From Cycas panzhihuaensis (Eukaryota > Cycadophyta), in assembly GCA_023213395.1 (NCBI GenBank), contig CM041465.1:22816001-22880000 (forward strand): a DNA stretch of 64,000 bases. The letters are read 5' to 3'. Below are positions 20,530 through 33,336 of the stretch, in pieces (position 1 is the stretch's first letter; each line of letters begins with the position of its first letter). The position numbers were made by a program, and so were the translations under genes. A model generated the notes under the pieces. That model saw nothing but the letters and a program-made list of their open reading frames with translations, searched no databases and was not told the DNA's origin.

Positions 20530-22908
20530 ATGTGATGTTTCTCACGTCGCCTACATGGTTTGCCTCTATTATTAGAAGACCCCACATATCATCTTCTTTC
20601 ATCATCAGATCTTAATTCGAAAATGGAAGGATACCCTTCAGATTGGGCTTATCATGCCTTTACTTCGGGAGCTCATGAGTTCCCCACATCCATTCCAGGA
20701 TCCACCCAAGAGGGTGACGATCCTATTTACTATCTGGGTGATCAACATCACCCACTTGATGCCCATCCCTCTACTCATGCAGTGGAGGGTCCATCTCCTC
20801 TCAAGATTCACCACCCAGTTGGTGACTCTTATGTGAAGTGCCCTGAGGGGTCTACTTCGTATGAAGTCTCGTCTACCTCCTACGATCATGTAGATACCCC
20901 TCATGTTAATGTGGTTGAATCCCTTAGTGAGTGCTTCCGTGCTGCTCGTCTTCAATCACGTCCTTCATGGTTTGAAGATGTCTTACATGGTGGGGCACCC
21001 TCCTCATCCATGCATGTCCTGCTGTCTTCATCTGCATCTATACCTCCTACAATGAGTAACCTCTTTGTGCCTACACATTCATCCAGCTCTATCTCTATGT
21101 CTACCTTAGGGACGTCTATCACACCTTCTATTCCTCATCATGGTCCTAGCTCTTCGGGGCCCTCTCATGGTATGTCTTTCTCCCAGCTTGGGGTTAGCAT
21201 ACATTTTCCTAGTCAAGCCAACATGCCACTTCCTAACGTGATGCATGCATTTCCTAGTAGGCCTAGGGGTCCTACTAACACCCCTACTACTAGCCATGTG
21301 GGATCCGTCCCCACGTATACTCAAAACCAACCTAATGGTCCTTCTCTTTATGTACCTCTAGGTTATACTTCTCAGCCTTGGTGGCACGGTAAAGGGAACC
21401 ATATTCCAGCTTACCGGGTGGACCTGTTACATCCATATGGGGTTACACCACCCACAGGTGGCCCATATGGACAAAACTCAATTCCTCACCCTTCCTTTCC
21501 ACCATCCTGCGTAGCTCCTTATGCTGTGCCTTTGCAAGGAAACCCAACTTCCTTTCAAGACACTTACCCCCAAGTCCCTTTTCAGCAAGGGACATTTCCT
21601 TAAGGAGGGATGGGCCTACCACCCCCATCCGTTCCTTGTCCACTACCTTCTACATAATTTGCTAATCCTATGGTCTAGGCGATGGCACATCCCTTCATGG
21701 ATTATAGATTGACACCATTATCTATTGAGGCATTAAGAACCAATTTACTGCCTCATCCCCCCGAAGTTCCTAAGTTCGATGGAACTTCATCACAAGATCC
21801 AGCAGAGTACATCTGTAGTTTCTATATGGCATGCATTGATTGCTGGGCCTATGATCACATACAAATGAAATTATTTCTGCATTCTTTATAAGGTAATACC
21901 CTTAAATGGTTTTATTGCCTACCTTCCCATTACATTTTCTCATTCCAGCAACTTGTGGACGAGTTCATCAACTATTTTGATGTAGCTCACCCATTCAAAA
22001 GTGGAATGAAATCTCCCCTTTCACTTAAACAAGGGCACGATGAGATGAATCGTGACTTTGTATGGTGATTTCATGATCTCCTCCATTCCACTGAGGCTGC
22101 TTTGCCTGAGGAATTGAAGAGGGATCTCATCGTTAATGCACTTCGCCCACAAGTCTATGTGGAAGTCCTTAAGATAGGGGCAACCACATGTCATTCTGCC
22201 ATTGCAAAGTGCTTAGCGCTTGAGACTATTGAGATGCAGGCTAGACTCAAAAAGCCTATCAAGCCCTCATAATGATGTGAGGCACCACCCCAAACTAAAG
22301 AAACTAAACCACAACAACCCACTAGGTCCTCTTCTTAGCCGACTGAGAAGACCCTAGACCCGCTCACTTCTGCTATACGTTCATTTGAGCGTATGATGAA
22401 GGAACTTAAATTATAAGCTCCTTCATGATCTACTTCTAATAAATAAATCTAATAAGCTACTCAAGATGCTCTCCTTAAGGATGGTAACACCCAATCCTCC
22501 CAAGGAAGGAAGCTAGATTCCTTGCTTGAGAAGAAGTGGTGTTCTGTTCATAGAGAGTGTTTCCATGATAACTCACATTGTAGGGCTCAACATCCTAGGG
22601 ATGCCCCCCAACATGACTCATCTCCTAAACGGGCCTCAAGGCCCAACCTAGACCAACCAATCCATAAGGATCCGTTCCCCAAGTATGGGGAACATGATCA
22701 TAATACTCAACCTAAAAATGACAAGAATTGGGAAAGGTCCCCGAACTTCCATCCTTCACGCGATAAACGAAAGGGCACCCAAGATTCATCTTCTTCCTCG
22801 TGTTCCCCTGACTGTCATACTCCCTCACCTTTGCAGTCTTGGAATAAGGGAAAAAAGGTGATTCAAATGCTTAAGGCCACCCCCTTATATGCCTTAATTC
22901 AGTCTTAA
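20530..22908 (+). pseudogene. P4 gag, broken
   Basis: By comparison with P8 the ATG is at 20530, but its second codon is TGA here; a long Pro/Ser/His-rich N-terminal region follows to 21603. The capsid part starts near FMDYRLTPLSIEALRTNL and has the retrotransposon-gag pattern LKWFYCLPSHYIFSFQQLVDEF (about 21900-21970) in an otherwise helical stretch to 22270. The nucleocapsid motif CSVHRECFHDNSHC is CX2HX4HX4C, the variant knuckle found in Tat/Athila gags. Stops at about 21603, 21660, 21676, 21889, 22067, 22270 and more. Gag and RT share the same frame, so an ancestral single gag-pol frame is likely. Confidence 0.8.
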
Positions 22909-24213
22909 GCCGCTAAAGAGGCAGTCAGCATCTCTTCTTCTATTCCACACTCTGATCCTCTTTCAGAAGTCTCATTACTTCCCAAGACTATTCCCATTCA
23001 TCCAGGTCACTATGATTTCAGAAGAGCCCTTCCTTAATTCACAGTGAAGGGGAAGGCCTTTTCATCGCTGGCCGAGATTTGTCTTGTAGCTCTTTGGGAT
23101 GTCCATCATGGACGTCTTGAGAAGTTATCCTGAACAACAGACACTCCTATTGGAAGCTTTAGGGTTGGGTGATATGCCTATTCATGCTTTGGGTATTACC
23201 CAAAGCCATGAGCCTATCATTTCCTTTGACTCTAAAGACCTTCCCCCCGCTTGTGAAAGGGAGTGCCAATGGAACTTCCCTTTCACCATCACTATTAACA
23301 CACCAAATTGTACCTTGCGAAGGACCGTCATCGACAACGGTTCTTCCATTAATGCCATGCCCTTGCGCGTCATGCAAGAGCTTGGCATTTCTGCCTTGGA
23401 ACCTGTTCCATGGTGATGCCAAGTCTATGATAGTAGTGAAAAGACTCTATTGGGATCTGTTTCGATCTTGCTCACTCTCGAGGATAAGACTGTCATCGCT
23501 GACATTGTAGTCCTTGATATAGACGTCAACTACAATCTTCTCTTGGGTCAACCATGGCTCGATCAGATGGGAGCCATGTGTTTGACCTGCTGGGGGCAAC
23601 TTAAGTTTGTCCACAATGGACGAATGAGGGTTGTTTTCTGTGAATGCCCACCTGTCAAACAAACTCATCCTACCAACCAAGCAAGCTATGGCCATATAAA
23701 GGGGGATAAAGGCCCTTCTACTCATGCCTTGGCTTACTCCATCAGCATACCTGATTCATCTCATCTTGAAGAAGATCCCACATCTTCTTCCTCTAGCCTC
23801 ACTTATTTTGCTTCTATTGGTGTTGGGAGCTATGGGTACCTTACTTTGTTTAGTGATGATGAGTCCCATGGTGAGGATGAGGACTTTCCTCACCCCATCT
23901 CCTTCCTCTGCACTAGTAGGAGGCACCGTTCCTGTTCTGGGTCCTAACCTAGAACTCCTCTTGTTGGAGAGACCCATCATCCTCTTGTGGCACATGTCAT
24001 TGCACACATTGACCCAAAGGTCCTTAATTCTCCCTCTCCATCACCCCCCATAGGTGATGGCCTTGAGGAACTTCCTTTTGCTCCTTCCGAAGAGCCCCTT
24101 ATGACTCTCCCTTAGAGTCTTTTAGGGATGTTGGGAAACTTATAGACCATCATAGCTCCGTTACTCCAACTCCCTCCAGCACCCCATCTATTCAAAGTAA
24201 GGTCATCCACGGG
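22909..24213 (+). pseudogene. P4 aspartic protease and acidic linker, frameshifted
   Basis: The protease active-site loop reads TVIDNGSSINAMP (D-N-G) at about 23325-23365, and the second signature YNLLLGQPWLDQMG at about 23530-23575. It lies one frame off from gag and RT because of small indels near 23050-23100 and after 23900. The Ser/Asp-rich linker (SDDESHGEDEDF) leads to the RT entry. A stop (TGA) follows VPW at 23414. Cleaves the polyprotein in an intact element. Confidence 0.75.
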
Positions 24214-25360
24214 GTGGATTACTTTGAAGATGATGAGGCCTTACTTGAGCACTTAGCGGGCTCTGCATCCAACCTTCCTTCTGGTCACCATAGGCTTAGC
24301 CACCAGAAGGTCTTGGTAATTGGGTCCACACTTACTGACATAATTTTGTCCCCTATTCCATGTCTTCTTGTTGACCTTGCCCCTCTCTATTTCGAGGAGG
24401 GGGATACTATATACATGGGGACGACCTAGGACATAGTCCTAGCCCCAGGCAAGGTCATTAAGGTAGGGGCGGAATGCTCTCTTGATGAGGTAAGGAAACA
24501 TTCCCTTTTATTCTAGGGGTTTCAGGATGTATTTGCATGGGATTATTCTAACATGAAGGGAATTGACCCTTCCATTGTTACCCACAATCTCACTACCATT
24601 CCTGGTGCCCACCCTGTGCACTAGAAGTAGTGTCCTCTCCATCCTAAACTCTCAGCTGCTGTCAAAAAAGAGGTTGAGAAACTTTTGGATGCTGAACTCA
24701 TTACTTCTATCGACTACCCTAAATGGGTGTCCAATATCATTCCCATTTCTAAAAGGAATAAGACCATCTGGATATGCATTGATTTCTATGATATTAATAA
24801 TGCGTGTTCTAAGGATAACTTTCCACTCCCTTTCATCAATCAGATCATTGATCGAACTGCTGGGTTTGAAGTCATGTCCTTGATGGATGGCTTTTCTGGC
24901 TATAACCAGATTCAAATCTCTCTTGAGCACTGCCACAAGACAACCTTCACCACCCCGTGGGGTACCTTTGCTTACAAGGTAATGCCTTTCGGTCTTAAGA
25001 ATGTAGGCACTACTTACCAAAGGGTGATGCATTTTATCTTCCATGACCTCATTGATAACACATTGGAGGTCTTCATGGATGACATGATGGGTCTTTCACA
25101 TGTTAAATCCCATTACCCTTCAGACTTGCGGGCTATCTTCGCATGGTACCAGAAGTACCACATAAGTTTAAACCCACTCAAATGTGTGTTTGCCATTACT
25201 TCTGGCAAACTCCTTGGATTTCTTGTGTCAAAACAAGGAATTCAGATTGACCCTGATAAAGTAAAGATAATCCTTGATATGCCGCCTCCTAGAACTTAAT
25301 GACAGATCAAGTCGTTTCTAGGTAGGCTCAGTTTCCTCAAGCACTTCCTGGTAGACTTTG
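24214..25360 (+). pseudogene. P4 reverse transcriptase, broken
   Basis: Motifs in order: DYPKWVSNIIPI, WICIDFYDINNACSKDNFPL, SLMDGFSGYNQIQI (catalytic Asp), MPFGLKNVGTTYQRVM, then LEVFMDDMMGLS. The active-site box reads FMDD, not the usual YVDD; P8 has the same FMDD, so this is a family feature rather than one copy's damage. TAG/TAA stops at about 24427, 24517, 24622 and 24628 and 25297 fall where P8 has CAG or CAA. RT copies the RNA genome into DNA. Confidence 0.85.
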
Positions 25361-26004
25361 CCATGAGTGGCAAACCCTTGACTAACCTATTGAAGAAGGG
25401 AGCCCTGTTTGTTTGGTCTGATAAGACCCAACAAGCCTTCGAAGGACTGAAGGAAGCCCTTGCTTCTGCTCCAACGTTGGCACCTCCTTGCTTTGATAGG
25501 CCCTTTATTCTCTACACCTCAGCAACTGATGAGTCTTTGTGCATCATGCTGGCTCAGGAAGAAAATTTGAGAGTCGAGAGAGCCATTTATTTTATCGGTC
25601 ACACCCTTGTGGCTACTGAACTCAACTACTCCCCAACCGAGAAGGGATGTATCTCCTTGGTTCACACAACCAAGAAGTTTAGACACTACTTGCTCGGTAA
25701 TACTACTAAGGTGATCATCCAATCTGATCCCTTACGATATCTACTCACTCGTTCTGACTTGACAGGTAGGGCTAATTGTTGGGCCATCCTTCTTCAGGAG
25801 TTCGATCTCTATATCATCAAATGGAAATCAGAGAAAGGGATGGTAGTGGCTGAGCAACTCACAGATGCCCCTATCCCTAACTTGCTCAATGCCCCTGTTG
25901 ACGATTCTCTTCCTGATGAGTCTATCTTGACCATTCAGGGCATTCCATCCCATGCACTTGTTGATAACAAGTGGTATGGTGAAATTGTACAGCACCTCAC
26001 ATAG
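25361..26004 (+). pseudogene. P4 RNase H attached to RT
   Basis: FVWSDKTQQAFEGLKEAL marks the connection region. RNase H motifs: ILYTSATDESLCIMLAQE (catalytic Asp in the Tat/Athila style), PTEKGCISLVHTTKKFRHY (Glu), IIQSDPLRYLL (Asp). Open over 213 codons, so the best-preserved pol segment of P4. This is the ordinary gypsy RNase H, distinct from the extra archaeal-type one at 36170-36586. Confidence 0.85.
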
Positions 26005-27216
26005 CAGCAGTACCACCCTGAAGCCAGTAATAAGGTTAGAGCTCGCATCCAGACCTCTTCTAGGCAATACTTCCTCATGGATGAAGTATTATACAAGAGG
26101 TCTTTTAACAGGATCCTCCTCTGTTGCATCATCTCCGATGAAACAGACTAGATACTCTGTGAATACCACCATGGCGTTTATAGGGGCCACTTTAGGGGCC
26201 AATCCATAGCCCAGAGGATCCTCCGTATAGGCAACTATTGGCCATCCCTCTTCAAGGATGCCCATGCCTATGATTTGAGATGTTGACGATGTCAAGAGCA
26301 TGCCAACATTTCCTACGTGCCTTCTGAGGCTCTTCATCCTATCATATCTCCATGGCCTTTTACTCAATGGGGTCTAGGCCTCATCAGGGCTATATCCCCA
26401 CCTTCTTCGTCATAGCACAAGTTTATCTTGACTGCCATGAAGTACTTTACTAAATGGATGAAAGCCATCCTTCTGATTACTACTTCTGGTAAGATGATAG
26501 CTACTTTCATCTACCAACACATCATTTGCCACTTCAGGATTCCTGACATCTTGATCATAGACAACAGGACCCTTTTTTGTAACAAGGAGATGGATGAACT
26601 TTGTGAGAAATTTAAAATCTCTCATAAAACTTCCTCCTCTTATTACCCCCAGGCAAATGGTCAAGTCGAGTCATTCAATAAGACTTTTGTTAATATCTTA
26701 AAGAAACTTGTTGCTTAATCTAAAAAAGATTAGCACTTTCTGCTTCCTTCTGTCCTATGGGCTTACCGTACCTCTATTCGTGCTACTACGGGAATGACTT
26801 TGTTCCCCCCAGTTTACGGGACTGAGGCGGTGCTCCCGTTAGAAGTGGAGATTCCCTCTCTACGAGTTTCCCTTCAACGTCTCATCGATGAGGAGTCGAT
26901 CCGTCAAGCTCGCCTCTTAGACCTCGAAGCCTTAGATGAGAGACATTTAGCCACCTACTAGGCTAACCTCGCATCCAAAGCCTACTCACAAAGGACCTAT
27001 GATAAACATCTTTGTTCCTGTCCTTTGTATCCTGGGGATCACGTCCTCAAATTGTAATATCTCCACGATCGCTTGACTAAATTTGGACCCAAATGGGTTG
27101 GCCCCTTTGTCGTTCTCAAGAGCCTTGATAATGACGCCTATAGGATCGCCACCTTAGAGGGCCTTGAATTTGAGAAAGCTGTTAACAGGAAATTCCTCAA
27201 GAAATTCTACACATGA
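26005..27216 (+). pseudogene. P4 integrase, broken
   Basis: HHCC region: EYHHGVYRGHFRGQS ... then CxxC with a stop between the cysteines. Core: LTAMKYFTKWMKAI stands where the first catalytic Asp is expected (T-D-Y-F in relatives); second Asp in LIIDNRTLF; Glu in GQVESFNKTF. C-terminus: VYGTEAVLPLEVEIPS and KWVGPFVVLKSLDNDAYRIATLEG, ending FLKKFYT and TGA at 27214. Stops at about 26148, 26284, 26716, 26958 and 27055. Integrase inserts the cDNA into the host chromosome. Confidence 0.85.
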
Positions 27217-28002
27217 CTCTGTCATCACCTTATTCAGGCTCCAAAATGAGCCTAAACTACCATCTTAAGCTTGTTCCCATTCCTCCTAGCCACAGGCAGA
27301 ATGACAGCTTAGGATGGTCTTCTTGTTTCTTTTTTTGGTTTCTCTCGTGGAACCTCTGCTCCCATTCCCCTTGGGACATTGTCCTCCTATTTGGGCATCC
27401 CCTAGTTAGGATGACATTTTGGATTGCCGTCACTCCCATCCTATTTGGTATTTCCTTTGCATATCCTTCTATGCTCCCATGTGGACATACGTGTTACCCT
27501 GTTCACTAGCCCCATATATGTCTATCGCCTCTACGCATGGTGATCATGCGTGCTCCTATTAGGAACATGGTCCTGCATGGAAGGAAATGTGCATAACTTA
27601 AACAAATATCATAATATAAAATTCCTATAATAATCATCTCAAAGTGCAATCATACATATCCTCATGCATCTGTGTATACTTATACACATACATAAATATA
27701 TAAACAAAACATACATATCATCCATTACATATTATGATACACATCGTCACACCAAATGGGGTACCAATCATCCCGTCTATATACATAAAAAATAATCATG
27801 TGTAATATCATACAAATGGTATGGTACATCATCCGTGGGAAACCAGTGTCCTTGCATGGAGGGTACAATTATGTGACTACATATGGTGACTCCCTGGAGG
27901 TCTGTGCTTTCCCCTAACTAAAACAAAACTCCTATACATTACTCTACTGCTGCCTTGCCCCTGGGGCATCATCTCCTGGATGATGTGATCCCTCTCTTGG
28001 GG
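27217..28002. other. P4 spacer after integrase
   Basis: Non-coding. Reverse-complement of the P8 spacer (44411-45114), AT-rich around 27600-27800. No gene. Confidence 0.6.
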
Positions 28003-28188
28003 ACCACATCCCTCCAAGACTCCTCCTTGGTCTCCGCGAGCCTCCTGCTCCACTCTCCTCATCTCGTGGCCTCCTCAAGGTTGTCACCATCATGTGGGTC
28101 TATGTCCTGCTCTGCACTGACCTTGATGCCACCTCATCCACCAGTCAATTATATCAGGCCTGGATACGATCCCACTTCATCTCCATGA
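28003..28188 (-). pseudogene. P4 antisense gene, coiled-coil exon fragment
   Basis: On the minus strand this gives the last part of the PMD/coiled-coil gene (a DRIQ-YDQLVD-type segment, then RRVEQEAR and RRSLGGM). The native TGA stop is TGG here. The rest of the exon is cut at 28188 by P5 LTR sequence. It shows that P4 also carried the antisense gene opposite to gag-pol. Confidence 0.55.
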
Positions 28189-28189
28189 G

Positions 28190-28976
28190 GTGGATTTGTG
28201 AGGGTTGAGTATGCTTTTCTATGAAAATTAAGCAAAAACTTGTAAAATTGAACAAAAGATCTTCAAAATGAAGAGGAAAACTCCCTTTATCCCCTGTTCA
28301 CTACAGGTGAACATTGGGGATGTTAGAGTGACGTAAATGAGTAGGCGCCATGCAGTAGTTTTACAAAAAAAATAGAAACTGTCATGTGGTTCTCTTTTTT
28401 TAAAATTTCAAACAGTCGTACCATGGTAAATTTGGTGGTACCACTGCAAAGATCGCGGTATCGCTAAGTTTATAGTAGTGCCAGACTGAAAGCAAAAAAA
28501 AGATGAAAAAAGCAAAAATAAAGTTTTGAGAGTTATTACTAAGAGTAAATTAAGCCTAAAACAACTGGGGGGAATACCCAGATGATGGGCAAGTAGCCAA
28601 AATAGTAAAAAGGGTCTTAACCAAGGAATTAATCAGACTTGGAGGAGACTGCAACATGAGCAAAATGTCGTAACATGGGCAAACATAACTGGATGAAGCA
28701 TCCCAAGAGGTCATGGAGATGGAGTGGGTGGCTGTGCGCCATATGGGGTGTAGCATTCGCTAAGGAATGCCCTCATTGTGAGTTGTCATAGGCTGAAAGT
28801 GTGCTGTAAGCATATGCACTATGATCAGGCAAAGAAGCAATGCAGGCAGGCAAGCATATGTCAAGTAGTCTACGCTAAACAATCTCATTCAAATAAGAGC
28901 AGGGAGAAGTGAGAATGTATACCTAAGCTTACCTGAGTCAATGCATCTTGAGTCCATTCCCAGTAGCCGGAAAACA
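28190..28976 (-). repeat. P5: family-P LTR fragment
   Basis: Minus-strand LTR start TGTTTTCCGGCTACTGGGAA at 28976, running to a break near 28190 at the P4 antisense exon. Has the palindrome array 28415-28482. The right end abuts the interior of a plus-strand LTR (P6), another LTR-into-LTR insertion. Confidence 0.7.
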
Positions 28977-31400
28977 GGCCCTACACCATTACAAACTTAG
29001 TGGTACCACAAAGTTTACACCATGGTGCAACTATCCACCTCTATTTTTTTAATCTATCATAGTAATTTTTGCATTTTTCACAAAATTTCCACATGGATTA
29101 TTTATTCCTCAAGTCCCAGCCTAACCCTAATCACTCAATTAGAGCTAGGGTTGAGTATAAAGGCCAAAACGTTCCTCATTTCTTCCTCTAACAACCTCTA
29201 ACAAGCTCTTATAACTCTCTTTCCCTTACTCTTCTACCGTCTCTACAAGCTCCCCCCTACAAGAAATGTCCTACATCTTCTAAGATCTCCCAGACTCTGT
29301 CTTCCACAGCTCAAGTACATGGAGTCAATCTCACCAATGAGATTCACTAAGTAGCAATACCATTCAAAGCTTGCATCTACTTGTGTTCAATAGGTTTCTT
29401 CTTCATATTTGTAGGGATCCACCTACAAATGCCCAAATTAGCTTCTTCCTATGCTGCACTCAGGCAAGCCTGCTACAAACTCAGCCTAGCAGGTGGCTCT
29501 TGTGTTTTTCCTCATTTCACCTCCTTAAAACTCCTTTGAAAGCTAAGATTTCTTCCATACATCTTTCATTTTCAGTATTTCCTAGTTTATGTAGGAGGTA
29601 TTTCCCTACGATTTTCCTTTAATATTTGCATTTTCTTTCCACTGTCTCTCTGGTCTCTCTAAGAGGGCTATGAGGTGAGCCTCTCAGGGTGTGAGTGAAG
29701 GAAGCACTCTATGGGTTCCGTACTGAACAAGGCCAGCTTCCCAAGGGGCAATCCCCCTTCTCCTCCTTTGCTCTCCTCCTTGTGTCTTCCTTAGACCACC
29801 GAACGACCTCAGAAAGGAGGCTATTGCTGAAACCAGTGTATGCAACCCCTTTCTACACTATTTCTAGCCTTGAGAGCCCCATATTATCAAGGTATTATAG
29901 CCCATAGTGGTTTCATATCCCTCTTTTGGTGGCTCCCTCATCTGGCATTGTACATGCTATATACCGTAACTTTAGTAACACTAACAACATTTCCAATTTT
30001 CATATCATTTGTTCCTTTCACTATTGGCTGTCATATAGACTGTCTTAACCTACTACCCTTATGCTCAAAGGCATCATGGAGGAACTTATGTTAAAGGGTT
30101 AGCCATTTCGATGCTAACTACTAGCATCCATTGCTTGTTATGACTTACGATAATAAGTTTGGAAGTAGCTTTCAATTAAATATTTTGTGTTGTTTCTTTC
30201 ACTTTGCTTGTGACTCTTTGGCACTTTACTTCCTCAATATATATGCACCTACTTGGCATTCTAGTAGCCCCTTAAAAGAAAGGGAAAGTAACCTTTGTGT
30301 TTGTAGGTTTCATCGCAATATTCGTGAAAAGGAAGAGACGCTTCAATCTAGGTAAGTCTTCACCTTTCTCCTTTTCATTTCACTTCCTTGCATAGTTGCT
30401 TTGCTTCCTTTTATCCTTGCTAGTTTTCCTTTCTTTTCTTTTACACGGGGAAGGTAAGGAATCCCCCTTCAACATGGCCTCTCAATAACATTGGAGCATT
30501 GGACAAGGACAAGGGAGCAGGCATGGCATACAGGTAAGATATATTCTTCGATCGTGTGGCTTTTTGTGTATGTACTTCCCCTCCTCTCATAGCCCTTTTC
30601 CTTTTGTCATTATTAGGCCTATCATCTTACATAATAAACAGCATAAAAGGAAAAGAGTAATTAACTAATTTGCACACATTCATCTTGCATATGCATGTTG
30701 CATGTTGCTTTTATAGGAAGAAGCATATCGTAGGAATTATACCTCCCTCCTCTCCTACCCAAATGCAAAATGTCCCTTAGCTTTACATTTCCTAGCATCC
30801 ATGCTTGAGCTTGTTTGGAATACTTTTTCCATCTTTTCTCATTAAAAATAAAAGAGAGTTAGAGTGTGCTTTATGTTCCCTTTTTGTGAAAGTAAATGAG
30901 AACAGTTTTATTATCCCTTCATACACACCCTTCACATCTTATTCACACACTCTACCTGAGTTTCCCTTATTGGGATTTAGATCCCTTCACTCACATAGCG
31001 ACAAGGGGCTCTTGCCATCACCTCTTTAACTCATAGACCTACCTTAGGTGATTCGACCTAAGGAGTTCTTTTTATTCCACCCATACCATATTACTTTCTC
31101 ATTGAAGTTCTTTTCTTTATTGGGCCTCCCTTCCCCCTTCTGGCCATCCAAGGATGGGAGGATTCCATCTTTTGGGGTTATTCGAGATACTTTGTGTGTG
31201 TCTTACCCTTCAAGCCAAAAACCTAAGTTACCTTAAGGAAGTTGTGTGCCATTTGTGGGTCCCAAACCTATGTTCTGACACACGGACACCCTGTGTGGGT
31301 GTTTCCTTTACTTGTAAGATTGTATCTTCTATTTTAGAACTTAGGGTTGATTACGCCAATCTTCTCAAGTGTAGTTACGATCCCCATAGATGCGATTCCA
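28977..31400 (+). repeat. P6: family-P LTR lacking its first ~500 bp
   Basis: Plus-oriented. Starts inside the palindrome array (28984-29028), then paired AACCCTAA/TAGGGTT with TATA (TATAAAG near 29155), and ends GATTCCA at 31400. No gene in these 2.4 kb. Confidence 0.7.
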
Positions 31401-31839
31401 ACTGGCAACAAAAAGTTAGCAATATACAACAAATATAGTAATGTTATCAACCAAGGGCAGTGGTAAGTATCTTAGCAGGATGCATGGATAGGGAGATGAG
31501 AGAGGTGCAGCATAGGGGCTACCTATGTGTCACCCTAAAGCTGACTGGTAGTGAAAGTAGATGAGGGGATGCCCCCATCACATGAGTGCAAGATAAACAC
31601 TAGTGATAGCCATGAACATGATCAAACAAATTCTATGAATGGGATGTTATAATATAGGATAGTCAAAATAGTGGGGACCCTATACCAGGAGTGGTATGAA
31701 GGCTAGAGTAAAGAGAATAAACCTGAAGGTCACCATAGTTTAACCTCATTAGTGGCTAATTTTTAGAGGTATGAATAGATCATAAGATGGAAGATGGGAT
31801 GACCCAGAACCTGGGCACTTAGGCAACCCAACAGGTTCC

Positions 31840-32246
31840 TCAAGGAGGATCATCAAGGAGAGGGAGTCGATGCTTGAGGATGAGATAAATGAGGCTATCT
31901 GCCTCAGCGTTGTGGTCTTGGGGAATATGTCAGATATCTACAAAAGAGACCTAGTGATTGAGGTGAGGGCCCTCAGGCATGGGCAATGCACATGGTAAAC
32001 CTGGGTGAGATGTGACATAATGACCTGAGAGTCACAAAGAAGGATGATGGGTCTGTAGTAGAAGTAGAACGCATCGGTAAGGGCTTCAATAATGGTTGTA
32101 TACTCAGCTTCATTATTAGTAGCTTCAGGAAGGAAGACCCCAAAATAAATGTAGTCATATCTAGAGGGGTCACGAAGGATCCACGTAGTGACAAAAGGGC
32201 CTGGGTTGCCATGACTTCCACCATCGGTAAAGATGTGTAATGCCAT
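31840..32246 (-). pseudogene. P7 archaeal-type RNase H, best catalytic set
   Basis: Reads MALHIFTDGGSHGNPGP, EATNNEAEYTTIIEAL, LLCDSQVIMSHLTQVYHV, then after a frameshift near 31935 HIPQDHNAEADSLIYLI, ending in TGA at 31840. All four catalytic acidic residues (TDG, AEY, CDS, EAD) are present, more than in P1, P4 or P8. The intact GNPGP loop, the NNEAEY helix and the absence of a basic protrusion fit archaeal-type RNase HI. Broken by one frameshift before the last motif. In sense with the retrotransposon. Confidence 0.8.
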
Positions 32247-32816
32247 GGTAAGGAGATAAAGGTCTTAGTGAGACGGTGGAGGAAGAAAAGTGACAACAGG
32301 GTCAACAAGAAAAGAGAAGGAGCAAATGGTAGTAATAGTGATACAAAGCACTCATATGGCTATGAATAGGGATCGTGAAGGATGGGAGAGCCCTAAAAGG
32401 AGGCTACCCAGGGATAAGGAGACCGAGTCAATGGAAGGGAAAGAAATAACAGCAAAAAGACCCCTTCGAGGTCCCAAAGGTTGCTAAAAAGGCCAAGGTG
32501 AGGCCTTGAATGAAAAAGGCACTTCCTTTAGGAGCCCTAAAGGCTCGAATGGGTAGCGAAAATGGATTCAGAATGGCGAAATGGGCTAAAGGAGTATAAA
32601 CATTTATATGGTTTGGAGTGGTATGAAAATCAAGGTAGAAGGGGCCTGCGAGGGACTGGAGGGATCATCATAAATACACTAATAAGGCCCAAAATGGAGG
32701 CCATGGAGGTAGAATGGGGCATAAGCCCAGAAGGCAAAAATAATGTGGGTGAAAAGGTGGTCGTAGGGACTATCACAGTAGAAGAAAAGGAGAATGTTCA
32801 TGTCAGGGCCCCCGTG

Positions 32817-32825
32817 TATATAAAG
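32817..32825 (+). promoter_or_regulatory. TATA box of the P7 antisense gene
   Basis: TATATAAAG after GGGCCCCCG, 697 bp before the PMD start position; same block as in P1 and P8. Transcription from here would run through PMD into the inverted arm at 35.2-35.6 kb. Confidence 0.5.
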
Positions 32826-33336
32826 GAGATGGGGCAAAAATGAAGTCTATTTTCACAGGCTCATGATTATTCTAGAGCCCTTTCCCTTATGCAGTAGAGC
32901 ATCGCTCGACTTTAGAGGCATGCAACAGAAGATCCAACTATTGGATCGAGATGAGAAGATAGCCGACGAGACCAGGGTAATGATGGTAGTAATTAGGCTA
33001 AATTTAGTGAGTGGATCACCACCTACCTATTCCATTTCATTAATTTAGTTTAGTATGTTTTTGAGCTTTTTGAAGTAGTTTTAGGCCCCTTAAGGGCAAT
33101 TTAGGAACCTCTAGAGCTCGATTGGGGCCCAGAGAGGGGGAGGACCAAGGCATTAGGTAGCCCTAGTCCTAGTGGGCCTAGATTTAACCCACTTAGACAA
33201 AATATTTTGGGTTTTAGGGATATACCCTCCCTTTTGTGGAGGGGGGTATAGAGGGCCATACGGCAAAAATTGTGATGCCACAGTATTTGTCATCAGGCTG
33301 TTGAGTCCAAGTTGAAATTGTAGTGGGGCCCATGTC

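Noticed and set aside
20530-21603. Pro/Ser-rich frame as a possible host gene
   Set aside because: It lies between PBS and capsid, has a homologue at the same place in P8, and is in frame with gag.
29371-31236. Several 60-90 codon frames in the P6 LTR
   Set aside because: Pyrimidine-rich LTR sequence gives stop-poor frames; none shared with other LTR copies.
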